Shown piece by piece: positions 24,113-33,525 of a stretch of 64,000 bases of DNA; position 1 is the first letter of the stretch, and each line of letters opens with the position of its first letter. Source of the DNA: Chlamydomonas reinhardtii (taxonomy: Eukaryota > Chlorophyta > Chlorophyceae > Chlamydomonadales > Chlamydomonadaceae); contig NC_057005.1 of the NCBI RefSeq assembly GCF_000002595.2, forward strand, positions 62,001 through 126,000. The letters are read 5' to 3'. The translations under genes were made by a program, and so were the position numbers. The notes under the pieces were generated by a model. That model was not told the origin of the DNA, did no database searches, and saw only the letters and a program-made list of their open reading frames with translations.

Positions 24113-25080
24113 ATGGCCGACAGCTTGTAAGTTGGCATGCCGTGGTGCTTCAGACAGTTAGGATTTATAGTTGCTGGAGCACAGGCATCCAGCGGGTGCT
24201 AAACAGCTGGCGTTGGGTGTGGGTGGAGCATGTGCGGGTGGGATGTGATAGGGCCGGCCCGGGTGCTCATCAAGGCCGAGCACAATCCAGTGAGGTGCCC
24301 GGGTCACAGCTAGCTTCAGTACACTATGCTCTCGCAAAATTCATCTAGCGGACGGTGCAATTTTTCGTCAAAGCTAGGTGGTCAGTTGGGGGCTCAGGAG
24401 AAGAGAAGATGACAAGGCTGCGGTGTCTGTACAGATGGCATACGGGTACGTTTACCCGGGTGCAGTGCAGTGGGGGATGCCATTGCGTAGTGGTTGAGCA
24501 GAGAGTCCGTGGCGTCGGCAACAGAGTTATGGATGGTGGTGAATCAGGCGACAGGTGTACTGCAGGTACCGCATGTGTACCAGGACTTGACTCACACCTG
24601 CTGCCCAGTAATTCAATTCAGCAGTATCAAGGCCACCACCAGCCTCCACCAAGAGCAGCAGAGGTTCGGGTGATGATGTGGGGCGCGGTGTATTGAGATG
24701 GCATCCTGCATGATGATATGGGCGCTTCATAGCGTTAAGCCAATCGAGCCCACTTCGGAGACAGGTTGGAGTGAGAGCCGCTTCACCCCGGTTAGTCCGT
24801 TAGTGCACGTGGCTGAGTGCTGTGTCGCATTATCGATGATGCTTTTAACGATACCGCAGTAGGGTGGCGAAATGCGCCAGGTACCGTACTTTTGCTGTGA
24901 GGTGCGGGGCAGAGGCCGCTTCTTGTAAGGAGTTGTTCCCCCCCCCCCCCCAAGAAGGTTGGACTATTCCTTTACCAAATGACGTCGGGGAAGATAAAAA
25001 GGCTGCGATGTCGGTAAAGGCGCGCTTGGGGGACATGGCGGGCTGAGGGCCGACGTGGGCAGATGGGCAGCCGGACAAGT
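24113..25080. other. Intergenic, no gene seen
   Basis: A TGTAA at 24126-24130 lies only 14 bases after the SDHAF4 stop and is probably too close to be its poly(A) signal. A run of 14 C residues lies at 24938-24951. No coding exon or RNA gene was recognised. Confidence 0.5.
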
Positions 25081-25334
25081 GTTCCCCGGTCACGGGAAAA
25101 GGGGCTGAGCCCCTCCACAGTCTGAGGCCGAACAACCTCATCGCCCGGACATAGCCGGGGTCGGTTTCCACAGGCACATAGCCAAACCAGGTGCCTAGCA
25201 ATCGCGATGCCACAGCAGAGCCAACCGCAGCCAGACGTAGCACAGTTGTCAACAGCCGCACTACTTGTCATGCCGCAACGCATGCCCTGCCAGCCCCACC
25301 GCGGACCGCTACCTAGACACCGCCAGCCGGCTCC
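25081..25334 (-). ncRNA. Fanzor 3' flank, candidate guide-RNA (fRNA) region
   Basis: In TnpB and Fanzor systems the guide-RNA scaffold is transcribed from the 3' end of the nuclease gene and the sequence just beyond it. Here the stretch past the Fanzor stop holds hairpin-capable sequence. GGGGCTGAGCCCC at 25101-25113 is a perfect 13-bp palindrome, and TTCCC/GGGAA arms lie just before it. A block near 25154-25175 (plus strand AGCCGGGGTCGGTTT, two mismatches, then ACAGGCAC) recurs beside the second Fanzor fragment near 28728-28750. That shared non-coding block marks a common element end. Calling it an RNA is inference; no transcript evidence can be seen. Confidence 0.3.
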
Positions 25335-25430
25335 TCAGCCTGCGCGCTTGCGCCGCTTCGTGGGCGGCGCTGCGCTCTCCTCCTCCACGTGGCCTTTCCC
25401 GCCCCCTCCGCTACCAAGATGCGCGCACGC

Positions 25431-25454
25431 GCCGCCGCCGCTGCCGCTGCCGCC

Positions 25455-25486
<32 letters not shown>

Positions 25487-25489
25487 CGC

Positions 25490-25538
<49 letters not shown>
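25431..25538. repeat. GCC/GCT trinucleotide repeat
   Basis: About 108 bp of (GCC)n with scattered GCT, lying in the last Fanzor exon. On the minus strand it encodes a Gly tract broken by single Ser residues, between RuvC-III and the C-terminal nuclear signal. Such tracts expand and contract easily. Confidence 0.9.
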
Positions 25539-25539
<1 letters not shown>

Positions 25540-25664
25540 GTCTGCAGCGATGCAGGTCGCTTGTGCCCCAGCAGCATTTCCACCAGCGCGTGCCGGATGT
25601 TGGTTGCGGAGTTGACGTCACGTCCCTGCACCGTCGGGAGGGTAGAGTGAGTGAGTCCCACTGA

Positions 25665-25860
25665 GCCCACGACCGAGCCGTCACCCAGCCGTCACCCAGC
25701 CATCACCCACTGAGCCCCACTGAGCCCACGACTGCGCCCCACTGCGCCCCACTGCGCCCCACTGAGCCGTCACCCAGCCAGCCATCACCCACTGAGCCCC
25801 ACTGAGCCGCCACCCAGCCACCCATCCATCGCCCAGCCAGCCGCCCGCCCACAAAGTGGA
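25665..25860. repeat. Minisatellite inside a Fanzor intron
   Basis: Words such as CACTGAGCCC, ACTGCGCCCC and CACCCAGCC recur in imperfect higher-order order. The array fills most of the 240-bp intron (25626-25865) that separates the zinc-ribbon exon from the RuvC-III exon. Confidence 0.8.
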
Positions 25861-27193
25861 CTCACCCACACCGTCCCGCAGTGGTTGCACACTTGGACTT
25901 GGTGAGCACGTAAGCCCCCCCATGGTACGACCGCCTGCAGGCAGCGCTGCCCGTTGCCGAGTAAGCGCCGCCCGCACTTCGCACACACCTGGGGAGGGAG
26001 GGGGCAGGAGCTGAACCTTGCTGGCTACCCGGCTACCTGTACACGAGCCCCATCCTGTCCACCCGACCACCTGTCTACTCATTCCAACCCGTCTGCTCTC
26101 ATCTTGCCTGCGATGTGTAGAACTCGTCCACGTACACCACCAGGTGCGCGTACTTGTCCACCAGCAGGCGGAGCAGTGCCCGCCCGCCCCAACCTGCTGA
26201 TGCAACCGCCATAGCCAGTGTTGGCGTTGCCCCAGCCAACAATGACCTCCTCCTTGGGCCTTCCACCAGCCAGCTGCTGCGCCGTGTGCTCCAGCACCTG
26301 TACCCGTGGCATTGGTGTAGCGTCAGCGCAGTGCAGTTGGTGTGGATGCATCTGCTGGCCCCCTCCCCTCAACCCCCACCTTCTGCGTCCGCACATGGAC
26401 AGTCAGGCGCCACCGCCGCTGGCCCCACTGCCGGTAGAAACGGAGTAGGTGCCACAGCCCGTACTGTTGCACCGGCGCAGGCGCAGACCCGGCCGCCGCC
26501 GCCGCGTCCACGCCACCTCCAGCAGAGTAGAGGTAGCGTATTCGCCGCTCATGGTCAGCTTCTGACGCCACCCGCGCGCTGGGTATCCCCGCCTGACAGC
26601 GCTTGAGCGCCGGCTGCCCCTTTAGCCGTGCCTGCAGCCACAGCCGACGGCCTGTCTGGCCTGTGCAGTGGCGGTAGCCAGCGCCAGACAGCCGGGTAAA
26701 GCAGGCGCGCTGCTGGCGGCGCCGTTCTGTTGCGGCACGCTGATGCGTGTGCTGGCGCGTGCCCCGCCACCCTCGCCTCTTGCCCTTCCACCTCCCGCCC
26801 CCCTTGCGCCGCCACCTCCGTTTCTGCCCCCGCCGACGCCGTCGCTGCTGTCGCCGCTGCCGCCGCTGCTGCCGCTGCCATCGCCGCTGTTGCCGTCGCC
26901 GCCACCGCTTCCGCCGTCGCTGCAGTGGGGGCTGGGCAGGCCCAGGAGCCTGGCCATCTGGGCCACGCCAGACGTGCGCGGCTCGTGGCCGGCCACTGTA
27001 GCTGTGCGGTGAGAAGCCTGGCATTGACCCGACACAGGCCACCAGGTAGTTGCCTACGCCGGGATCAACGCCCACGATGCTCGGGGGGCTCAGCCGGAAA
27101 AAAAACCGGATGGCGGAGATAATCCATGGTAATTGAATACTTACACTTCCACCCAGGCGACATATTATATTTTGCGAGGCAGACTCAGCAAAC

Positions 27194-28421
27194 ATGACCT
27201 TGTCACAGGCTGCAAGCAAGCAATCGTTGGCATCAAGGGCACTTCGCTCGCAACCAAATGTAATCCGTGCGCCTGCACGTGCAACCTGCTATCGCCAAAA
27301 TGCGATCTACTTGACGGGGTCGACAGGCCGAACCGAGTCGGGCTCATTAACCAGCTCGTCTCAGCCAAACGCAAGCGTCAGCCGGCGAAGCGCGTTGTTA
27401 TCGCTGGTCGGCACCTCGATTGTGCTTGCACGGCCATCGGCTGTTGGAGCCGTGGAAGAGGTGAAGCTGCCGAAAGGTGCGTGTCTGCGAGCCTGGTTCC
27501 TAACCCAGCGCTGTCACCTTCTTCCGCACCCGAATGATCGGCGCACAAGGCGTTCCTGCTGCACGGCGGAGCCTTCACGAAGCCGCACTCTCCTATCTTT
27601 CGCAGAGTATCGCCAGCTGGTGAAGCGGCTGAGCGAGGGGCTGAGCGAGTCCATTGAGACGGAGGCTAGCGGCGCTTCTGAGGCTGAGGTGCGTGCGCCG
27701 CCATCATGGGGAGGAGCGCCTTTGGAGGGTACGGGGTGCATGCATGCGGAAGTGGCGCAGTACAGATTGGAAGGGCCACAAGGGGTTCATGACTATTTGT
27801 CCGTGGCCGCATACCGGCCAGTTCATTGGCACTGCATGACGGCTGGTGCCTGGGGGCCAGAGTGGGGTCTGGAACACCTATATACCTCGCCGTGCGCACG
27901 CTTGCGACCGTGTCTGGCTTGCCGACATGCTGCCTTCACCACCGGACTTATTGCATATTTGTTGCCTGCCCGCTGCCCTGCCTGCCGGCTGCTACGTTGA
28001 CACAGGTGCGGCGCGCGGCAGACCCGGCCAAGGAGGTGGTGCGGGAGTTTGTGCGCAAATGGCGCGACAACCCGCGAGTTAGCTCCGACATAACGCACGC
28101 CGAAATTAAGGGTGGGTTTTGCGCGCCTTGAGGTTGCTGCTGCAGTGTTTTGCTTTACTCACAGCAGAGTAGGTGTCATTGGCATAACCTGTGGCTAGGG
28201 TGAACAGCATCACAAACCCCACAGCTAACTTCCCACTGATGCTGCTCCTGCTGCTTACTACAGAGGCACTTGCGGAGCTGGGTGAGTTCTATCTGGCGTA
28301 CGGCCAGCGCACCAAGCTCACGCCCCCGGTGCGCGAGAGTGTGCTGCGCCACCTGAAGGCTGCGCGGTCGGCACTGCCCGAGGAGGAGGGCAGCGCCAGC
28401 AAGGTGCTTGGGCTGTTCTGA
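27194..28421 (+). CDS. PSB27: Photosystem II assembly protein Psb27 (thylakoid lumen)
   Basis: Psb27 binds the lumenal side of CP43 in photosystem II intermediates and keeps the manganese-cluster site accessible during assembly and repair. Four exons (27194-27476, 27606-27688, 28006-28111, 28264-28421) join in phase to 209 residues. The N-terminus is a bipartite plastid-lumen signal: a Ser/Ala/Arg-rich transit part, then a twin-arginine RRSALLSLVG and a hydrophobic run ending near AVGA. The mature part has the four-helix Psb27 pattern: EYRQLVKRLSEGL, VVREFVRKWRDNPRV, EALAELGEFYLAYGQ and VRESVLRHLKAARSALP. Chloroplasts usually hold two Psb27-like proteins (Psb27 and LPA19), and I cannot tell which this is. 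The gene sits between two Fanzor pieces. Its start codon is only about 130 bp from the Fanzor RuvC-I codons on the other strand. A TGTAA follows at 28540. Confidence 0.88.
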
Positions 28422-28539
28422 AGGGGCGTCTAGGGGCGTCTAGGTGCTTGACGCGAGGGCGGCATACTGAACGGCAGGCTGCAAGTGCGCTGGAACGTAC
28501 AGGTTTCCTAGGTATGCCGTCAATGGCGTAGGTTGGTCG

Positions 28540-28544
28540 TGTAA
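28540..28544 (+). promoter_or_regulatory. Candidate poly(A) signal of PSB27
   Basis: TGTAA about 120 bp after the PSB27 stop codon, at a normal distance for a volvocine 3' end. Confidence 0.55.
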
Positions 28545-28728
28545 CTGGTGCGCATGACAGTGTTCTGGTGTCTACGTCGGGTGTCCACGTCGGTGATGGA
28601 GACCCTCTGGGAAACGTCCATTCGCCCATGCCACGTTGGTGCAATGTCTGAAGCCGAAGATTTCAAAACTACCTACAATCCAACCCTTGCGACCTCCTTC
28701 AGCAGCCACAGGACGCGATGATATATAG

Positions 28729-29157
28729 CCGGGGTCGGTTTGTACAGGCACCGCCCTGCCGAGTGTCCAGCCGCGTCCCGCTGTCAAGCACAAGCACTGA
28801 AGCACAGCAGGCAACAATCCAAGCAGTAATGAATCCTACCCCACACCGTGCCACGTTATGATTGCCAGCAAAGACCGTATATCAGGCACCGGCAGGTCTC
28901 AAGTCTCAACCTGCACGCCAGCGCCGATCGCGCGCGGCGCCCCACTCTCCTCCTCCACGTGGCCTGGCCTGCCCGCTCCGCTACGCAAATGCACGCCGCC
29001 ACTGCTGTGCCCAGGCCCTGCGCCCCCGCCGCAGCCTCCAGGGCCAGCGCCGCCGCCACCACCATCGTCGCCATCACTGCAGGCCGCGGTGTACCAAGCA
29101 GCGTCTCCATCAGCGCGTGCTGCATGTCCATCGCTGAATCGGCGTCGCGGCCCTGGA
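28729..29157 (-). mobile_element. Second Fanzor piece: last exon and 3' flank only
   Basis: On the minus strand, right after a CCTCCAG acceptor, the frame reads GRDADSAMDMQHALMETLLG. This aligns with the RuvC-III exon of the first copy (GRDVNSATNIRHALVEMLLG). The catalytic Asp is kept, but the following Asn is changed to Asp. Further on, in another frame, GHVEEESGAP matches GHVEEESAAP of the first copy, so the reading frame has drifted. The downstream block shared with copy one (near 28728-28750) marks the same element end. No zinc ribbon, RuvC-II or RuvC-I was found upstream, so only the 3' end of an element remains. It lies just past the PSB27 3' end. Confidence 0.75.
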
Positions 29158-29607
29158 GGGTGGAGCAGGGGAGGGTGGAAGCCTGGAAGGTGGGGAATGG
29201 ATCTGTGACGGCGGCGACAGCTGCAATGCGGCCGCTCTTGGCCGCTGCGGAAAGCAGTTGAATCTGTGGACAGCAGGACACACGACCAGAGATGGTATAG
29301 CGGGCCATTCATCGGCAACCATGTACAATGGTCATTTCCGCCGTAATGTAGGAACCGCAGGGCGCCGGGGACAGCGTCGTGGCGCCGGGGCCCCTGCACA
29401 GTCACTCGGCCACGCAGGTGGCATCATGACCGCACTTGAGCAGCGTGCAGTGATACAACAGCTTTGGGACTCTTCACATTACTGGTGAACACCAAACCCA
29501 AGTAAATGCTGTTTGGTGACTGGATTCACTCTGAGATTCACTTGCAGAATCGCTGGCACTCGTCGGACAAACAAGACTCACCGCGTTCGTGGGAAGTCTC
29601 ATACCTA
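29158..29607. other. Intergenic upstream of the first dioxygenase gene
   Basis: No gene recognised. An in-frame upstream ATG at 29506 would extend the dioxygenase by 34 residues, but that extension is acidic and not transit-like. The promoter of the first dioxygenase gene should lie here. Confidence 0.4.
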
Positions 29608-32600
29608 ATGCAAGCACTACATTATCACTTGTCAGCTCGAACCCGGCCACACGCCCACAACTCAAGGGGCCAAGAGCATGTCGCCGCATTGGTCGCGTGT
29701 CGCCAAGCTAGCAGCGCGCGCCTTAGGCATTCTAGGCGAGTGGAGGCCTCTGCATCCCTGACCACCTCATTGGCTGTGTCCAGCGGCTCTTATGTCACAA
29801 AGGAAGCTCGGGACGCCGTGTTTGGTGTGGCCAAGGAGCAGGTGGGTGGAGCCCTCCTTGAGCATGCCCCTGGACTTGTCCCCAGTTCCCCACCCTTGAA
29901 TCTTGATTTATTCTTCTCCTGTGGTTCTTCTCCTTGTCCTTGTCCTTGTCCTCCTTTTACGTGCAGGTGACTGAGGCAGCCGCTCAGGTTGTGTCTGGGC
30001 GCCTGCCTTCCTGGCTGCGCGGCAGTCTGCTGCTCAACGGCTGCGGCGACTTCCGCGGCATGCAGCACCTGTTCGACGGATACGCCTGCCTCAGCCGGGT
30101 GCGGCTGGACGGACAGGACAACAGGGCGTGGGCCAGCCAGAGGTTCCTGGACACAGACGCATACAGGTGGGGAAGCGAGAGGACAGCGTTCGGCAAGGAT
30201 AGGGGGCAGCAGGGAGTGGGGACGTGACCGCTATGTGTCTCGTACGGGGTCAAAGGATGTAAGAAACTGTGACTTACGACCATTTTGACTGAAAAACATT
30301 GATGTCGTTTCACCACAACCCCCGCTCAGCGCCTTCCGTTCCACCGGCCGCATGAAGTATCGCGAGTTCCAGACGCCTGTGCCCGCGGAGGGGCCGTTGG
30401 GCCGGGCGGCGGCGGTGCTGGACAACACCATGGCACTGGTGGGGCGGGGGAGGGGGCTTGTGGGGGGGGGCCTGAGCGTTAGGGGCGGCTGTCGGAGCGA
30501 CACAGTCCTACGCCACACAGGGAAAGGTGGTGGGATGCTCGGTCGTTGGGGCTGGAGGGCCGTGCCCATAGGTCAAGGGGCACGCGGCTGGCGTGTGACC
30601 TGGCAGCTGCATCAGGACCGGCCTGCATGTGCAAACCGCATCCGGCTGTGGCCCTGTGGCTGCACGCGCCCTGTCCTACAGATGAGCAAGGGCCGCGCCT
30701 TCACTGACAACGCCTCCGTGTCCATCACCAGTCTGCCCGGAGGCAAGCTGCTGGCGCTCAGCGGTGAGGGGGCGGAGGGGAGGGGAGGGGAGGGGAGAGG
30801 AGAGGTGGACGCTCAGGCTTACCACACAGGGCGCTAGCTGCGCGCTCTGTGGCGCGGGGTTGCCTGGCTGGTGCAGAGGTGCCTGTGGGAGGTCGGGCCA
30901 GTGGCACGCCATGCTTGTTCACGCCCCGATCACACAGAGGCCCTCTTGCACCGGTGCGTCCGCCCGCGCCCCTCCTGCCAAGCCTCCTGCCTCTCCCTCC
31001 CGTGCCACCACGCCCTCACCCCCCCCCAGAGACCCGCTCCGCTGCCTACCTGGTGGACCCGGACACACTGGCCACACTGCAGCAGGTGGAGCCGGCAGAC
31101 GGCCTGCCCGGGGACCTCACCACCGCACACCCCAAGAGGACGCCCGACGGCCGTCTGGTCAACTTCAGCCGCAGCCTGCCCTTCGGCGGCTACCACGTGT
31201 ATGTGCAGGACCCCGCCAGCCTGAAGCGCACGCAGATCGCATTCATCCGGTGAGAGGGACAGCACGCGACGGGAGGGGACCGGGGCACAGGGTGGATGGT
31301 GGTTGAAAGGGTAACGTGTGCATGCCACGCACATGCCTGGCGTCCGCACTAGTCACCCGCCTGGTTCCGTGACACCCACCACACCCGGCCTCTCAAACCT
31401 CCCCCCGCCCCCCCGCTGCAACTGTACCTGCCTACGACTCCACTTCTTAATTAATCATGAATGTAACCCCCCCTTCCCTCAGCGACCGCGACCCGTTGGC
31501 GCCTTGCTGGGTTCACGACATGGCCGTGACCCGCACACACCTGGTGGTGGTGGAGGCGCCCGTGTTCATCAACATGCAGTCACTGGTGCTGGGAGAGCCC
31601 CGACCCTACGTCTTCATGGACTGGCGGCCAGAGGTGTGTGGCAAGGAGGCGGGCGCAGTGGGCCTTTGGACCGCACATGAGCGTGGCGGAGCTGCTCCTC
31701 ACAAAGCATGGTAGTTGTACCCAAGCTTAGTAAAGGTCCGCTGCCTGTGGTCTGCTGCTGCCGCAGGATGGCACTCGCGTGCACGTGATTGCACTGGACG
31801 GCTCCGGGGTGAGTAATGAGAGCATGTTGGACCTGGGGTTAATGTACTTATATGTGTGTAGGTGCATTTCTCCTATCCGCGACTCGCATTCCACACTTCA
31901 CCAGTTTCCTTCATGTACCGATGTTCTCCTTGCCCTTCCTGGCATCACCCCCCGTCCCGCCCTTTCCTCTTTTGCAACACTCGCCCCTTCACCCTCCTCA
32001 CCGCCAGCAGGTTGTGACTCATACTGCTCCGGCACTGTTCACGTTCCACTTCTCCAACGCCTTCGAGCGGCCCTCCGCCTCCTCGCCCGGCGCCACCGAG
32101 CTGTGTGTGGACTTCAGTGTGTATGACGACCCCGCCATCCTCAACGACCTGTCGCTCAAGGAAATGATGGACATGCCGGGAAAGGGTGAGACGCTGAGAG
32201 GACAAGAGGTGGATGAAAGCATGGAATGCTTCTTACAATCTTGGCTCACGCTTGTGCCTTCCTCGTCCTCCCTCGCTCCCTCCCACACGCCTGCTGCACC
32301 AGACATCTCCCCAAGCCGCCTGCGCCGCCTGACGATGCCGCTGCGTGACGCCGCCGGCAAGCCCGCCGGCCCGGCCCGCCTGGACGCCCCCGCGCCGCTG
32401 CTGCGCGATGAGTCGGCTTACGGCAACTTTGTGGAGTTTCCCGCGTTCAACACAAAGTGAGCGAAGCGAGCGAGTGGCACGGGGTACAGATTGCCGAGTT
32501 GCTTCTTGCTCCCTTTCCCTGCTTCGACCCATTCCCTCGCTCTTTTGCCCTGTAGGTTCGCCGGCCTCCCCTACCGCTACTGCTACAGCACCGCCGCCGT

Positions 32601-33078
32601 GCGCCCCACCAACATGGGCAACGCGCTGGCCGTGCACGACCTGCAGGAGGGAACCAGCAGGCTGTGGCATTCGCCCGGGGGAATGCCGGGTGAGTAGTGA
32701 GGGGGTATGGGGATAATGCATGAGGCACATGGGCTGCCGGTGCTTTGGTGGGCTTGCATGCTTACTGGGATGTGGAAGTGTGAGTGCACGTGATTGCATC
32801 GGCCCACCTCCTTCAGCAGCGAGTGTCCGCACAGCTCTGACTCTGTTGCCCCTGCCCTCCCCTCCCCGCCTCGCCCTGCTGCAGCCGAGCCGTGCTTCGT
32901 GCCGCGGCCCGGCTCCTCGGACGAGGCCGACGGGGTGGTGCTGGCGGCGGTGGTGGGCGCGGACGGCGGCAGCAGTGTGGTTGTGCTGGAGGGAGGCAGC
33001 CTGCAGGAGCTGGCGAGGGTAAAGCTGCCCGTCACGGTGCCGTACAGGTTCCACGGCACATTCGTACAGCAGAAATAG
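29608..33078 (+). CDS. Carotenoid cleavage dioxygenase, copy A
   Basis: This is a member of the RPE65/BCO/CCD family of Fe(II) oxygenases that split carotenoids or apocarotenoids at a double bond. Eleven exons (29608-29841, 29967-30166, 30330-30438, 30682-30763, 31030-31249, 31483-31633, 31767-31808, 32011-32185, 32303-32456, 32556-32689, 32885-33078) join in phase to 564 residues. All four iron-ligand histidines are visible: H242 in TAHPKRTPDG, H293 in CWVHDMAVT, H359 in LFTFHFSNAFE and H557 in YRFHGTF. The entry motif HLFDGYA is also present. The layout resembles animal-type BCO more than plant NCED. The N-terminus from ATG 29608 is Arg/Ser/His-rich and could be a plastid transit peptide. 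A stable paralogue follows in tandem, with a near-identical 3' half. The substrate cannot be read from sequence. Confidence 0.9.
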
Positions 33079-33113
33079 CAGGGGCAGTGGTAATGCAGTA
33101 CGGCACGGGGTGT
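31985..33113 (+). repeat. Duplicated 1.13-kb block, first copy
   Basis: This block, covering the last four exons of dioxygenase A with their introns and part of the 3'-UTR, recurs at 36690-37818, offset by 4,705 bp. I noticed only about two base differences by eye. Introns inside the block match as well as exons, while introns upstream of it do not. Confidence 0.9.
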
Positions 33114-33525
33114 ACCGTTGTGGTGGTGGCGGCGCCGGTGCGGGTGTGGGCCGCTGTCAGTTGAATAGCCGCACTCAATGCGTCCAGTTTGGCCGTCTCG
33201 TTTGCATCCGTGAACAAATTTTGACCATTTTGCGTTGCATTGTAGCTACGGACATGCTGTTGCAGACAGTGAGGCCTGGTGAGGCGGAGATTTCGCAGGG
33301 CCGCGGCACGGATCACATCATCGTGACTACGATGGGCTCGAGACGAGAAGCATTTGGACCTCAATTTTGTGTCTGTGAGGCTTGTACAGCTCTATTAATT
33401 CTTTTGAACAAAACACTTGCCTCGGCTGTAAGCAACTTTGACCCGGGGGCCTGCTCGTGCTTCGACAACCTGGTTGACGCTGCAAGTCTGATTGAACTCA
33501 CGGGAACTCAATCGCGGCAACGGTG
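33079..33525. other. Intergenic between the tandem dioxygenase genes
   Basis: The first 35 bases or so still match the region after gene B. The rest is unique and should hold the gene B promoter. No other gene was seen. Confidence 0.5.

Larger units (their letters stand above)
25335..27120 (-). mobile_element. Fanzor (eukaryotic TnpB-like nuclease), RuvC half
   Basis: The minus strand encodes the RuvC half of a Fanzor protein. Exon 26380 to about 27120 starts with RuvC-I (GVDPGVGNYLVACVG, catalytic Asp codon at 27064-27066). It then runs through an Arg-rich low-complexity insert to FTRLSGAGYRHCTG and HLLRFYRQWGQRRWRL. Exon 26108-26297 carries EEVIVGWGNANTG and YVDEFYTSQ. Exon 25866-25988 carries the zinc ribbon (CAKC ... 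CNHC). The last exon, 25335-25625, has RuvC-III (GRDVNSATNIRHALVEM), a poly-Gly tract and the basic tail PPTKRRKRAG, a likely nuclear signal. The intron 25989-26107 would use a GC-AG donor. Exon 26108-26297 is 190 bases where the phases need a multiple of three, and the frame slips near 26180, so the copy is probably broken once. The N-terminal wedge/REC half is missing: PSB27 begins at 27194. Confidence 0.85.

Noticed and set aside
27120-27219. Minus-strand extension of the Fanzor frame to an ATG at 27195
   Set aside because: The ATG exists only because PSB27's own start lies in a CATG word; the residues do not resemble a Fanzor N-terminus.
29158-29405. Upstream Fanzor exons for the second copy
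   Set aside because: No zinc ribbon, DEF-TS or DPG motif could be read on the minus strand; a YGGN word was too weak.
29506-29607. Upstream in-frame ATG for dioxygenase A
   Set aside because: The added 34 residues are acidic and unlike a targeting peptide, whereas the peptide from 29608 is transit-like.
32233-33054. Long minus-strand frame opposite dioxygenase A (and its twin at 36938-37867)
   Set aside because: It is antisense to four well-supported exons and their introns; it recurs only because the block is duplicated.
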